Assembly: GCF_020536995.1 (NCBI RefSeq)
Contig: NC_068366.1
Coordinates: 69,627,297-69,691,296, forward strand
Source: Dreissena polymorpha
Taxonomy: Eukaryota; Mollusca; Bivalvia; Myida; Dreissenidae
Reading direction: 5' to 3'
Length of the DNA stretch: 64,000 nucleotides
The translations under genes were made by a program, and so were the position numbers. Below, one piece after another: positions 24,511 through 37,302 of the stretch. Each line of letters opens with the position of its first letter. Position 1 is the stretch's first letter. The notes beneath the pieces were generated by a model, which searched no databases, had not been told where the DNA came from, and saw nothing but the letters and a program-made list of their open reading frames with translations.

Positions 24511-26551
24511 CATTTGAGACAAGATGCTATTAAGACGAGGAAAAGACACTACAAATATTTATTCAGACTTGCACGTGTACATCGTCTAAACCCTAGATAG
24601 TTCACATTCAATTATACGGGCAAAAGCACGCCGCGAAGCGGTGACCGCTATTTGTAAAGCATTGTTGACATACAATACCCATATATTGATTAGACTTAGA
24701 TTAATTTTGCCCGCGTCACATATTTTCGCGATGCAAATCATGGGCCACATAGCTACATAGACACTCCGACAAATGCTATATAACCTGTATATGCATACAT
24801 CAAGACGTAATGCGCCAGGAAAGTCGTTGTTTTTGAAGCGCATTGTTCTCTATCTTCTTGTATTATAGGTTTTTCATGGCCAAAATACGAGTTTTGGGCT
24901 CTGAACTGATTTGCTTCCTGTTTTCTGTTTCCGTGCCTTAAGGGAATAAGCCATAGTCCCAGACTGGTTAACCACAAATCGCGATAACTTGTTCCAAATA
25001 CAAGTTTGGTAAATATAACCCATCTAAATGTATTGCCTAAATCCTGATGCAATTAATCGAATAAGAATAGACTCGAATTTATGTCCTTCGATCAATTCTT
25101 AATCTTAGCGTTATTGTTATCCTTATTATTTAATAAACATTTGTCTAAGAAAGCTTTTTTGTTGAAATAATACACCCAAGCGTTGTATAGGAGGTCTATA
25201 ATTTAAAGGGAGGTAAACACGGAGAAAACAACAACACCACAATCAAGCACCAGTGTGTATTCACTAAATACGGTCGCTAGCGGTATTATTGTGGTATTTC
25301 AATAGCGCCCACTTGCGAGCAGTTTGCATGTCAGAATTCGTGATCCATTTTCCATTAGCTCTCAGAAAGAAGTTTAACCTGTGATCATGTGCAATATTAA
25401 GGTAAGTTGCGGTTGTAAACCATCAGGAGTACGATTATAAACAAAATTTTACGTAATTCCAATTTAACGTTTCAATTTATAACTTCTTTGTACTTCGTCT
25501 GCACTTTTCCCGGTCACATTTAGGCTTTATATGCCTATGGTTACACATCACAATGCAAAGATTAGGCCTCAAACTAATAACTAATAATGTTTTGATCTCC
25601 TCCTTATATAATAAGGATTGAGTTGTAAATCTAAGATCACACATCACTTTATTTGCAAAAAATTAGAAGGAGAAAGAAGCCATGCTTGAAAACATCATTT
25701 TTGTACCTCAACCTTACCATTTTTCAAATATAATAAAAAGGACATTTACAAAATGTTTGTTTTCTTTTTTATTATCACATATTTTTTTAATGGTTTTCCA
25801 TTTTTAGAAGCTGTTCTGCCAAGTGCTGGGATCACAGAAGCCATTCCATGGAGCAAAACTGACAGTTTTCATAAATCATCAAAGGAGTGATTCCTGCAAT
25901 ATTAAAGTTTCCAAGGAAAAAAAGATACAACCCATTGTGATCTTGTTCATTGATTTCCTTGGTTGGAACATATGTGAACATTTATAGAACTGTGACGAGT
26001 CTATATATTTCTGTCTGTATACAAACTTCAGCTACGTTGTTATGAAGATCAGATGTGCAAACATTTCCAAGGTTTTTAAAAACTAACAGTTAGCAGGCCA
26101 TAAACATGTCGAAGAAATACAAATCATTCGTAGTCTGCTTGTCGACCAGTGCATGTAAATAAATGTTTAACCAGTAATACAAAAACTAAGTATGTATAAG
26201 GACTCACTACCTAGACCACTGTGTTGTGATCAGAATGACAGGACAGTGTAATTCTAAACACTAGCAACAAGCTTGATTAGTTAATGCATAAATATGATTT
26301 CCTATTTATTGTGTAATTAATCAATTGTCTGCTACTTGTTCTATGATACATTTGTAAACGCTTGTTCAAAATCATCATTTTGTATTTTTTTAAAAGGTAC
26401 TACAATTTCACGTATAAGATATTGTTTTGAACAAACTAAATACTGTGCTGTATTATACTTATTCGTCATGCATGTATTAAATGGTGTATGATACATAGGC
26501 CATTGATTTCACAGTTTTTCACAATGTAACATCACTTGGTTAATTGGTACA
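24511..26551. other. No confident gene
   Basis: Open minus-strand stretches around 24586-25052 have no recognisable domain and no strong splice sites. I see no further structure. Confidence 0.4.
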
Positions 26552-26941
26552 TTAGTCCATATAAACGGACTGCCAGAGCCTTTGATAATTTTTGCTATGG
26601 CGGCTCTGGCAGTCCATATGCACCCCTTCATAAACATGGTTGCAGTTCAGCGCAGAGAATCCGTGCTTCACTAAACAGACGTCGTTCGAGACAAATTGAG
26701 GAAAATATTGAATAAACTTCATAAACATGTTAAATTTACCTGAATGGCAACCTACGGATGTTATCCTTCGCATGCACCCTATAAAAACACGACGATGTTT
26801 CAACACACTTTCATCGCTGACATGTTTTATGTTTAAATTTGAAACAGTGTATTCTGTATCGAATAACACATCGTTATCGACTTTGTAGGCTCCAACACAT
26901 AACCCGACGTGCAAAATATTGGTGTACTGCGACCTAACCAA
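26552..26941 (-). CDS. Unusually long open stretch, unrecognised; possible exon
   Basis: About 130 codons stay open on the minus strand, long for sequence this AT-rich. No ATG opens it; the frame runs in from further upstream, so it could be an internal exon or a relic. A donor-like site, CATTCAG|gtaaat, lies near 26740, after the codons for RRVFIGCMRRITSVGCHS. The 3' end overlaps a 14-bp-stem hairpin (26567-26615). On the opposite strand an ATGGCGGATACAGCG start lies just outside at about 26965. I do not recognise the protein. Confidence 0.25.
   Translation of the reverse strand: MVRSQYTNILHVGLCVGAYKVDNDVLFDTEYTVSNLNIKHVSDESVLKHRRVFIGCMRRITSVGCHSGKFNMFMKFIQYFPQFVSNDVCLVKHGFSALNCNHVYEGVHMDCQSRHSKNYQRLWQSVYMD
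26567..26615. repeat. Perfect 14-bp inverted repeat (hairpin)
   Basis: GGACTGCCAGAGCC at 26567-26580 pairs with GGCTCTGGCAGTCC at 26602-26615 across a 21-base loop. It is GC-rich in an AT-rich setting, so it would be stable as RNA or extruded DNA. Confidence 0.85.
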
Positions 26942-27808
26942 TATCGGGTCATTTTTCCAATATGGCGGATACAGCGTACGAAAGCAAAGTCAATAAAAAG
27001 CAATTATTTATTGTTTTAATGGTACCATTCGTATGAGTTTGTGGTTAAGACTGGTTAACGTTGATAAGATCTTGCAGTTTCAGTGTTCCTTAACCATTGC
27101 ATTGTTGATTACATTTTGCACCTATGGGTAAGAGCCGGCGCATTGCAACTATCAGCTGGGTTATAAAGCTGAGAGTTGAATTATTGCAACTAACTGGTAC
27201 ATGTACGTATATATTCTTGTAACTTAATGACAGTGTTTTAGTATGAATTTATTTTGTAGCTAATAAGTGATTGAAGTATTTTTAAATCGCCAAACATTAC
27301 CATATGCCTTTGTATATATATGTACTAAATATATTAACAACTTTGACATGCTTCTGCTAGCGGCTATGCATAGAAAGACAATCATTGACAATTAAATTAG
27401 CAGCTAATGCTCATATGATTATTCAAACATCTTTGTTTGTTTTATGTGTTACTAAAATATATAAATAAAAAATATGGATGATATAACATTTTGTTTGTTT
27501 GCTTACAAACTAATTGTATGCAGTTTAAACTGTTATTTATGAATTGCTACACAATGGCTAGTATTTAAGTGGCAACATAATTTCAACTAAGCGAAACTAT
27601 TTTGCCAGGAAATTAAAATCCTTTGAAATACCTGTATTAATGACATACTGCAATTGCAAAACAAGTACGCTGTCCTTCAGTTAAACATAATTATACATTG
27701 ATAATCAAAATTGATTTGACAAATCACATTCTTTTATGTTTAATCAGTTTATGCTAGAATCAACGAATTGAGCAAGATTTATTTGAATTGAGATATTTAA
27801 TGAAACAA

Positions 27809-27950
27809 CCTGCTCCTGGGTAGAATCAGTACTTGGCGTCTTAAGGGTCATCTAAAGAACACTCCCACTTAAGGGATCAATACCAAGACCTCAAAGTCGC
27901 TAAGCGGACACCATATCCACTACGCCGAAGCCACTGAACCAGCTTTGAAT
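27809..27950 (-). mobile_element. tRNA-derived SINE
   Basis: On the minus strand a tRNA-like head has an A box region (GGCGTAGTGGATATGG, 27911-27926) and a B box (GGTATTGATCCC, 27873-27884) at tRNA spacing, followed by a short non-tRNA body. The B box departs from the GGTTCGANTCC consensus, as expected for a decayed copy. Confidence 0.6.
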
Positions 27951-28599
27951 TACAGAGGCTAAAAAAGCTCACAATTATAAGATTAAGATCTTAAAGCTTG
28001 GCTGATATAAAACCATTGTTTCATCAAGCAAAAAATATAATATAATTTTTTGGAGGCATTACTTTTTTAATGAAAGTCTTGTTATGTTATGTTTTGTACA
28101 CAATAATGTCCATATATTTATTAAAATACATGGTAATCAAATATCTAAGCTTTTGCATGTAACTTACGTTGCATCTTTTTCTATATCAAGTTGTTATTGG
28201 TTTTTTAGAGGACGTCAACTGTATTTTACGAATGTCAACATTTTAATGTATCACTGCTGCGTTTTTGCGGGAGACTGTTAGCTGAAAGTCAAAATAAAGA
28301 ATACTAGGAAAATAAGTGCTTTGAGATAACAAGTGGCTTTTGTTTGTATAAGTTCATGAGATATCATAGTTCTTTAGATACCAGATATTGCCGTTTTAAA
28401 TGAAAATTTTGAAATATTAGTCACTATTTGTTTTTCAAATGTCGGATGTTCATCCTACCGCTAGGGACGGGTTTCAAAAGGTGAGTACAATAATTTATAG
28501 ATCAGCGATCATTTTGTCTGTGCCTGCGATGGCATGAAACAGTTGTTGAGTCTCATTACGAAGTGTTTTTAACCGTCTGAGGTAGACCAATTTATCTTT

Positions 28600-29390
28600 C
28601 ATAAAGCTGCATTGGCAAAACCTTCTTCGAGAAAATAATAATAATTGGAAACAAATATTGGTTATGCCATATAAATCAACTACTGATAGCACACTGAGAA
28701 ACTTTCGATATAAATACATCCAGAGAATCATAGCTACAAATTAACATCTTTTTAAGTGCAACCTATCCAACACAAACCTATGTGATATGTGTAGTGAACA
28801 TATTGAAACAATAGAACATCTTTTCCGGGAGTGTAAACATATTCAATCTCTATGGAATCAATTGACAACCTTTCTAGAGAAACAACAATTGAATGTAAAA
28901 CTATCCTCTTAGACATCAGTTTAGGGGTAAATACCTTCAAAATACAAAAGGTTAATAATTCTGTGAATTACATAATTATATTAATGAAATATTTTATATT
29001 CATCATGAAATACAGAAAACAAAAACCTGCAATGAACTGTTTCATCAATTATTTAAAACTGAAGATTCAAATTGAAAAAGAAATTGCCCTAAACACTTCA
29101 TATATTTGAATAAAAATGGAAACATATTAAACTTTCATAAACAAGTCCAGTATGCTTTCTTCTCACTTTATGAAACTCATCATTATTCATAACTATTTAG
29201 TTTTTCTTTACAACCAACCAAAAAAATAAATACATATTAACCTTTTTTTATCAAAAAGAAACCACAAAAAGTATATATTAGCATATATTGTATAACATGT
29301 TTGAACATTATTGCTGCTACATGGTATCATTTTGTCCTTTGATCATACACATGTATACATAGTATGTCTTTTATTGAATAAAAAAAAGAT
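28600..29390 (+). mobile_element. LINE 3' fragment (L1/Tx1-like)
   Basis: A 5'-truncated non-LTR element. Plus-strand translation gives the C-terminal tail of a LINE ORF2: YKYIQRIIATN, then the zinc-finger-like CDMCSEHIETIEHLFRECKH with a Trp after it. Downstream codons read KYRKQKPAMNCFINYLKLK and then an A-rich 3' end (ATTGAATAAAAAAAAG). At least one in-frame stop follows IIATN and others follow LNVKLSS. It looks related to the LINE at 60830-63240, sharing the YKYI-RII motif. Confidence 0.75.
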
Positions 29391-29769
29391 GCATTGTGTT
29401 GAAGAGCAACTCTAAAGTGCTCATTTTCATTTAAAAAATAACAGAAAACAAAAAAAATCGAAGAAAAATGAAGGACTGTCATTTGTAAAAATGTGGGCTA
29501 CCTGTATGATTAAGAATAAGTCAAACATATATTTGGTAACTTAAGTGGTGTTTATGTTTATGTTGCTGAACAACTTTTAATGCTATTTAAACAGGAAAGT
29601 TGACCATGTTGTTCTGTCACTATACACCGACATTACATTCAGAGTACTCAAGCGCACTTGCCAAGTCTGGTCACGAACTACGCTGTCCGCTATATAGTTA
29701 TGCAAGGAGTTGTGGTCTCATTTACTAATAGCAAAGCTTCTTACCAGACTACGTATGCACAACCTGGGC

Positions 29770-30720
29770 CAATATTCACCAACAATTCTTTAGCAATTCT
29801 TAGACTTAGGAATAAAGAAAATTCTTAAGTCTAAGAAAAATTTCTCAAGTCTTATTCACCAACTCAATTTGCTAAAGAAAATTCTTAAGAATAAAGAATT
29901 TTTTTAAAATTCTAAGAATGCTTCGGGGCATTCTTATAATAATTCTTTAAGCTTCCAAGATGGCCGATCGCGTTATGCGTTACGCCAATATCTTGTTTGA
30001 AAACGTCGAAAATGTCCCGCGTAGAAGATTGTTTGACAGAGAAAATCCTCTAGACGGTTTGTCGGAAATTGAGGTTTATAGGAGATACCGATTTTTTTCC
30101 GGCAACTGTACTGACCTTATTAAATTTGGTCCCCGATTCTCTGGACTTCGGAACGCTGAGGAATTCTCCTCTCCTGCCGATCCAGCAGCTATGCATATTT
30201 CTACGTGCCATGGCGACTGGATCCTTCCAACTCGTCTTCGGAGACACTGTTTGGGTCAGTCAGTCATCGGTATCAAGATGCTGCCGACGAGTTGGACGAG
30301 CAATAGCTCGACTAGCTCGCCGTTACATACGGTTTCCTGACAGGGAAGGGTGCAAAACTCTGAAATCCAAATTTCAGTCCATTGCTGGTGAGTGCCAGAT
30401 TTGTGTTTGTGTAAATGACCTTGACTGAGAAAAAATATCCAAGGGAAATCATTCACTTACACTTCATTTTTGTGGGGGCATTGTCGTCGTTATTGTCTGG
30501 GGCTATTTTGGCCCTATAATGCACAAGACTCATTGTTTGTATGAGTTGACGCAACAGCAGGTCATATTTTATTTGTGAAAATGCAAATCTTGCATGTTTA
30601 TAGTTTTAATGGTTCCAATGTTATTTTTAGGGTTCCCACTATGACCTCCATAGGCCATCCTACACTGATGAAATCGTGAAGTACATAATCAGCAGGCTAC
30701 TTCACACCAATAATGATGGT
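29770..30720 (+). mobile_element. PIF/Harbinger DNA transposon, 5' part
   Basis: The 5' region (29770-29959) has repeated ATTCTTAAG and CTTAGACTTAG motifs and two ATTCACCAAC copies, as in a terminal region with subterminal repeats. The transposase exon follows, then an intron, then an acceptor-like site near 30630 (ttatttttag) and GGTTCCCACT, which fits GFPL at the start of the catalytic part. After that the frame is lost and the catalytic region is not recognisable. I could not find the right terminal repeat, so the element is truncated. Confidence 0.75.
29960..30387 (+). pseudogene. Harbinger transposase, first exon (frameshifted)
   Basis: The ATG gives MADRVMRYANILFENVENV, then RRRLFDRENPLDGLSEIEVY. 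After a frame change it continues LLPIQQLCIFLRAMATGSFQ, VFGDTVWVSQSSVSRC and ARRYIRFPDREGCKTLKS, ending FQSIAG at an ideal donor (GCTG|gtgagt). This aligns with the N-terminal helix-turn-helix part of HARBI1-type transposases (TSGSFQ, GDAIGISQASMSRCV, FIRFPADEA). One frameshift lies in the T run near 30091-30097, where the two frames swap. The DDE part is not intact downstream. Confidence 0.85.
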
Positions 30721-31649
30721 TCTATTGTATCATGATACATGTGTTTATAAATAATTATTAAGAATGAAAATAATGTATTATGCATTAGGGAAATTATTGC
30801 ATAGCCAATATCTATGTGCGCTCTGTATTATCAAGTAATCATAAATGTAGCTAACACACGAAATATTTTCAATATAAACAGTAAGGACCCTTGAGCATTT
30901 AAAATCTTTTAAATGAAGAACTGTTTTTGCTTATGTTAGCGATTAAACCATGTCGTTTAGTGGTTATTTTGGGGAGCCATAGCTGAAGGGGGATATATTG
31001 GACATCGCGATATATCGGATAGCGGTATATTGGAGTTGCAGTATAGTAATAATGCATTAAAAATGTCATTATGATTTATCAATTTTATCCTTGTCAAATA
31101 CCCACGTGTATGCTATTGCATTCCATAATTATAATCATAAATGTAGTTTATGGAATCAATCAACACTGAAGTTACCAGTTCAGATATTTTTGTTAAGTAT
31201 TTATAATACATTAGTAAAACTAAATAACAAATAATTTCCAAGTTAAGGTTTTCGGAATCTGTCAGATTAAAAATTAGATTTTTGCTTCTTGATTGTCGTT
31301 TTTTTTCAAGTGAGAAATAGCTCAGATTGTATGAGCCTCGCTCTGTGAAAACAGTATTTAATTCCTGTGGGTAAACTCTGAACAGGTTTAACAGGGATGT
31401 CACTTTTCACACAAACTAGATGTTTCCACAGAAGATGATTTCTTGAAAAGGAAAAATACAATAAATGTGCAAAGTATCTTACCTGATTAACATGCACAGG
31501 CTTTAAGGCTGGTTGCCCCAGAGCAATTTTCATATTGAATATTGAAAATGTTTCCAGATGTCTTGTTCACAGTCCTTAAGCTGGGGGCAGGGACGGGTCT
31601 CTTTACAACGAAAATGCTTCAACATCTTCCTCATGTAAGTCATATGAGC
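30721..31649. other. No recognisable gene
   Basis: Sequence with repeated 'gatatattgg' and 'ggtatattgg' motifs near 30990-31035. No coding signal seen. Confidence 0.4.
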
Positions 31650-31896
31650 CTCTTTCTGGAAAACATGGGCTTTATGCATGTGCTTTAAATGCCATATCAG
31701 ATTAGCCTGTGTAGTCATCACAGACTAATCAGGGATGACATTCCGTCTAAACTGGATTTTCGCTAAGAAGAGACGTCCATTAAACAAAAAAAACATTCAT
31801 GCGGAAAGTGTTGTTCCTGATTAGCCTGAGTGGACTTCACACGCTAATCACGGACGACAACTAACACACATTGATTAAGCCCAGTTTTCATACCTC
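31650..31896. mobile_element. Foldback MITE-like repeat
   Basis: Ends are inverted: GGAAAACATGGGCTTTATGC at the left and TTAAGCCCAGTTTTCATACC at the right. The interior repeats GATTAGCCTG(T/A)G and CTAATCAGGGATGACATTCC in opposed orientation, so the element folds on itself. I recall this family (GGCTAATCAGGGACGACAC with ACTGGGCTTAATGCATG ends) as abundant in bivalve genomes. Confidence 0.65.
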
Positions 31897-32444
31897 TATG
31901 TCACCATTTTAAAAGGAATTAATAAAAAACACTGTCCCTTGCATTTTTAGCGAGAATGAATATGATTTTATTTTTTTTACATGTCATTGATGTCGAGAGT
32001 ACTTGAGCTTAATAAGTGTTTGTAATGGTTTTTTTGCTGTTTGTGTTGCTTGTGTGTGTGTGTAAAATATATAATTTCTTAGTATCTAAAATGTTTGCAT
32101 GTGTAGAATTAAGTATGAAATGCACTTATGGAATAAAGTTAGAAAATATTTATGTTTATTGATCATCCACTAGTGTTTGCCTTATATTAATTTTGTGTAA
32201 GCTTACTTACGAAATATGAGTCATTTTGCACTAAACAGTGGTATTACGTTAAGGTCAATATTTCGAAAACTAACAATGATAGAAACCTATTTTTTGCATT
32301 TGGTTTTTAAAAGAAACTGGAAATAAAATATATAAAACCTGAGCAACTTTTACAAATTTGGCTAATTTAATAAGTTCAAATGTATTCCTTGTATTCAACA
32401 ATTGTTGGACTTTATAAACATAAGACTTAATATAATAACATTTC

Positions 32445-32770
32445 TTTAGGTAGTTTCTTCTATTAACAATGTATAAAGGACATTTACAAACAAAATGAAA
32501 CTCCTCTTCGACATCTAATTCGTTACAACAAAGTCAGTAACGTTCGTTTCGTGTTATATTTTGACCAGCATATCTTCCATTTTGAATTCTAAGTGGCAGA
32601 CTCGAAGTTCGAAGATTTGTGACGAAGTGTCTTCGTGATTAAGGTAATAAATCTAAATAATTTTCATAAACAAACATAGACTTAAGCACACGGTTCATAT
32701 CTAAAATATTGCTATTTTCAACATATCGAAACCACTGCTTTAAGGAGTATAAGCGATACATGTTTTGGAC
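32445..32770 (-). mobile_element. LINE C-terminal fragment
   Basis: Minus-strand translation gives YRLYSLKQWFRYVENSNIL, LRTSSLPLRIQNGRYAGQN and DVEEEFHFVCKCPLYIVNRR, the tail of a non-LTR reverse transcriptase with its zinc-finger-like end (usually CxxC then E-E-HF--C--Y). Two stops interrupt it. It is a different family from 28600 and 34560. Confidence 0.7.
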
Positions 32771-34559
32771 CTCCAAATAGTAATAAGGTGTTTCTAATTT
32801 TATAACAAGATGTTATTTTATGCAGCATTTTATTAGCGTATCAATACAATTCGTAAATATTCTTTTCATTATATATGCCGTTGTAACATAATCCCGAATA
32901 TAGAAAAAGGTACAACTTTACATAGATAAAATTAAAACAACAAAAGCCGCTCCCATAGACCGGAACCGTGTCTTTGTTAAACTAGAGCTCTATCTGCCGC
33001 GTTTGCTATACCACAGGCACTTTGACAGAGAGTACATCCCCCTCATTGATTTATATTTCCAGAGAACTTTGATTCAATGCACTTGATAATGTTCGACGTA
33101 TGCTACTGACGAGCCCAACGGATGATCTCAATGAAGACTACGGTTAGAAAAACAATCTGAACTCAATTTACCAGTAAACATGTATTCCCCTTACATATTT
33201 GTTGTGCGGGGGATAAATACAGACTTTTTTCTTAAATGTTGAATACAATACTTTTATCATAGTGCATGCAAATTTGCTTGATATTATAATATACTTTCTG
33301 AATATACACACATTTCATCTATATGCCATTATCCAAATAATGAAGTGTAGGAACAGTTAAATTGGTTATTGAATTCAATCGCAACTAAATCAATGTTATC
33401 GTTACAACGGCCAGACAGCAGACTTGTTCCAGACACAGGATTTAAAGAATAACTTCGAACTCAGTCATATGCTGAGATAATGAACGGAGAATAGCAACGA
33501 TAGGTGTTACTGCTTAAACAGTGTCGTTAAGTTAAAGCAAATGCATTTTCGAAGCAACACTTTTATCCTGAATACAGTGGTGCATAAACATACACAGGTG
33601 CTCGAGACATCAGACATCTATAAAATACAGGCGTAACGTAGAGCATAGTTATCGTTGATCCTCTATTTATCACAAGCTATGTTAACCCGGCCACTTTAAT
33701 TCATACATAACGCACAATTCTGACGTAGGGTCATGCAATGATGTGAACAAATGTCCCACGTACAATTTGAATCTTCAATTTTAAACGAGTTAATATCATT
33801 AATACTGGTTCTTAGACTTTAAATATTATATATTCTATTTTATGAAAATTTAGTGAAATAGTTAAGGGTCGTTTTTTAATCAACCGCATTAGTAAGACCT
33901 GTCATTTCAAGCCGCGTTTCGCGGACATACCATCAGTGTCCAGGGAAATCTAAATTGTATTACAAAATCCCGTTATACGAGGGCGAACATTTATTGCCTA
34001 CGAAACGGCGTCGTCTTAGATTTATCACTGCACAGTCTGAAATACGTATTGAATAATCTTTGGCAAGAACATGACTGTACATTACTAGAAACGTAGAAAC
34101 GTTGTGTTTTTAAACAAACGGTGTAACTTTTTATATTTATAATTTCGCATTTCTGTGATCAGACATCTATTTACAAAAGAGATAAAGAGCGAGAAGAATT
34201 AAGTAAGAAAGTAGAATGGTAAACAACAGGTAGGCAAGAGAATTTATAGATAGGATAAGTTTATTCCAATAAAGTCAATTAACATTTCCTTTATAAAATA
34301 GAATTTCGCCTACGGTTCTTTTAGATGGATTATTTACAAACTCGAATTATTAAATGGGCAAACGACGTATCCCGGGAAGTGGTTCTCTCTGAAGTCATGT
34401 GGGTGGTTTTCATCGATAAATTACCAATTTTATGAATACAAAATGTGACAATCTGATGATGGCATTTTCCATGGTGCTAACTTCGCAAGTGAGCTTAAAA
34501 TTATAATATACAAGAAATGTTAAACAGCAATATTTGAAACTATTAAACATTATAATAAA
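32771..34559. other. No recognisable gene
   Basis: AT-rich sequence with no supported exon, repeat array or RNA gene. Confidence 0.45.
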
Positions 34560-35430
34560 ACGCCAAGATTGGACCCGATGCTTACAAATAGATTTTAACA
34601 TAGACGAATGGCTGGGTCAAGACATCCACAAACTCTACGAAAACAACAGCAGCGCACAACTTCTCAATGGGCAAAAGGGGGACTTCTTCAGGACATCAGT
34701 GTGCATCCGTAAAGGTTGTCTGCTCCCCCAGTCCTGTGTTACCTTTTAAAAAAAAAAACCACCACTCCATTTGTGGAAGACTAATCTTCAACATAAGATT
34801 CGCTGATGACATTCACTCATAGGTGGCACGTGCAGTGGACTTCATTATCTCATCAACATAATATATGAAATCGCAAAAGCATATGGGATGGAGGTCATCA
34901 AAGAGAAGTCATGGTGAAAAGCACGATCAACAGAAGTGCAGACACCGCCATAAACGGCGAATAGCTGGAAGAAGGGACATGCTTCAAGTGCTTGGGGGGT
35001 AACCCTATTCATCGATGGGACCAGTACCGCTAAGGTCATTATAAGAATTGCCATTGCGACCATAGCGATTGCCAGACTGAGCAGGTTTTGGACAAGCAAC
35101 TCCATAAGATTCAAAAACAAGAACATACTCCACACGTCCCTTGTAGTCTTTATCCTATCGAGCGGCTGCGAGACCTGGACCCTTCATAGGGACTCACATC
35201 ACAGGGTAAGGCCTATGAACACAAGTGTATCCGAAGACTTTAACGCATCTCCTACATGGAGCACAAGACTAACGAGTACGTCCGGTATTTGACTGCACAT
35301 CATTTTAGCCAACAAGAGCCCCTATTGGCGACCTTCAAGCGACGAAGGCTGGCTTAGTTTAAACACATCACCAGGTATGACCCTCAGTGCAGGTCTTCAC
35401 GGTTCGCTAGAGGGAGGTCGCTGTTGAGGT
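34560..35430 (+). mobile_element. LINE reverse transcriptase remnant (RTE-like)
   Basis: Across several plus-strand frames the conserved LINE blocks follow in order: LYENNSSAQLLNGQKGDFFR with a GCLLPQS block, RFADDI (the YADD-type catalytic box, position 34799 onward), KVIIRIAIATIAIARLSRFW, SLVVFILSSGCETWTLHRDS, and a tail with KTNEYV-like and EGGR motifs. Known relatives read YADD/FADD, GCETWTL and HKTNEYVR in this order. Multiple stops and frame changes show it is dead. It lacks the 5' endonuclease. Confidence 0.75.
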
Positions 35431-36770
35431 TTTTATACTCTTAAGTATGCACAAGCTATGTGCTGACGTTATGCCATTTGTGAATATAAGTGTTAAAGAA
35501 CTCATATTTGAATCCATCATATATTTTTTTACCGTTTTCCAAATAATGTTGTTGTCTGGGTTCCGTATATTTCACTTATCTAAAGCTACTTTACAGTGAA
35601 CGACTATCTCTATCGATTCATGACATCGCATGCAAGTATCGAACATCAAATTACAGTTCTGTTGTTTAAAAATGTCATAACAGTTTTAAGACATTGTTAC
35701 GCAAAGTAACCTTATGTTACAATTCTGCATATTGCATGTAATAATCAAAGTTTAAACACGACTTTCAATCACGCGCACAGTATTGCATAACACGAAAAAA
35801 CGTTGCCATTAATAAGCAATAAATGTCGCCTTGCTCTCGAAAACGTCGTTATCCGCAATTTTATTCAAACTGACTAAAATTATTGAATAGAGAAACGCTG
35901 CAATTTAATTACAATTAAAGACAAACACAGCATCAAATATATAGTGCACTTTATTGATAATATTGCCAATGCCCAGTGAACGGTTTACTAGTTACACATT
36001 GCGATCTCGGATAATTTGCTTATAATTATTTAATTATAATTATACTTCAATTAGGACGCCGTACATTCAAAGTTACGCATAACTTACGTTTCACGTATGT
36101 GATTAGAGTTGGATTTTTTTAAATTTCAAACCTTTCCGGCTTGTATACATGCATCAATGTCTGCAACAATAAATTGTATATCAAAACAAGGAATCCAGTG
36201 TCATGTCAACTGAATCTTCTATTTGGTTTGTACAACATGCTCTTAAAACTCAAGAAAAAGGTAACAATCGATAGATGTTATTTAGAACTAAATAAACTAT
36301 GAGCAATATTAACTTAACAATTTTTGGGTATAAAACACAAATCACATTCATCAAATTGTAGTTCAGAGTTTGAAGTTAACAGGCATTGATATTAAAGAAC
36401 GACTTAACATGGTTATTGAATAAACTACATATTTGGTAATATGGCAATTCTAAGACCACACTTAACATCTGTATTTGTTTAAAAGTTTACATTTATTCTT
36501 TATTGAATGAGCTGTTGTTGTTGTTTTGTTCAGTTTAAGTATATAGCGACATACTAATTAAACTACATACGCATTATTAGTTGAATATTGGCAAAGATCT
36601 TTCGGGGAAATTTTCCTTAAATACACATTCCATTTTCAGTTTAACTGATTTTGTATGTGGGTTTTATAGCAAGTTAGATATATGTCTACTAATATATATG
36701 TCCACAAAATAAATGTAAAAAGGACAACCTTCGCAGAAAGCATACTATTAGTATTTATCGGTTGATGTCT
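35431..36770. other. No recognisable gene
   Basis: AT-rich sequence lacking clear exons or repeats up to the start of the 50-bp array. Confidence 0.45.
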
Positions 36771-37302
36771 TGACCACATAATCAGTCATTCGTTGGGTAT
36801 ATTAGTTGATAGCGATATGTTGACCACATAATCAGTCATTCGTTGGGTATATTAGTTGATAGCGATATGTTGACCACATAATCAGTCATTCGTTGGGTAT
36901 ATTAGTTGATAGCGATATGTTGACCACATAATCAGTCATTCGTTGGGTATATTAGTTGATAGCGATATGTTGACCACATAATCAGTCATTCGTTGGGTAT
37001 ATTAGTTGATAGCGATATGTTGACCACATAATCAGTCATTCGTTGGGTATATTAGTTGATAGCGATATGTTGACCACATAATCAGTCATTCGTTGGGTAT
37101 ATTAGTTGATAGCGATGTGTTGACCACATAATCAGTCATTCGTTGGGTATATTAGTTGATAGCGATGTGTTGACCACATAATCAGTCATTCGTTGGGTAT
37201 ATTAGTTGATAGCGATATGTTGACCACATAATCAGTCATTCGTTGGGTATATTAGTTGATAGCGATATGTTGACCACATAATCAGTCATTCGTTGGGTAT
37301 AT
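36771..37302. repeat. 50-bp minisatellite, 11 units
   Basis: Units start with TGACCACATAATCAGTCATT at 36771, 36821, 36871 and every 50 bp to 37271. All are identical by eye except for a single A-to-G change (GATATGT to GATGTGT) in two adjacent units near 37117 and 37167. The last unit is partial. Confidence 0.97.

Noticed and set aside
24586-25052. Overlapping minus-strand open stretches of 85 and 99 codons
   Set aside because: No domain, splice sites or compositional shift. They overlap in different frames.
36771-37302. CRISPR-like array
   Set aside because: The 50-bp units are contiguous and identical with no unique spacers, and the setting is an animal genome.
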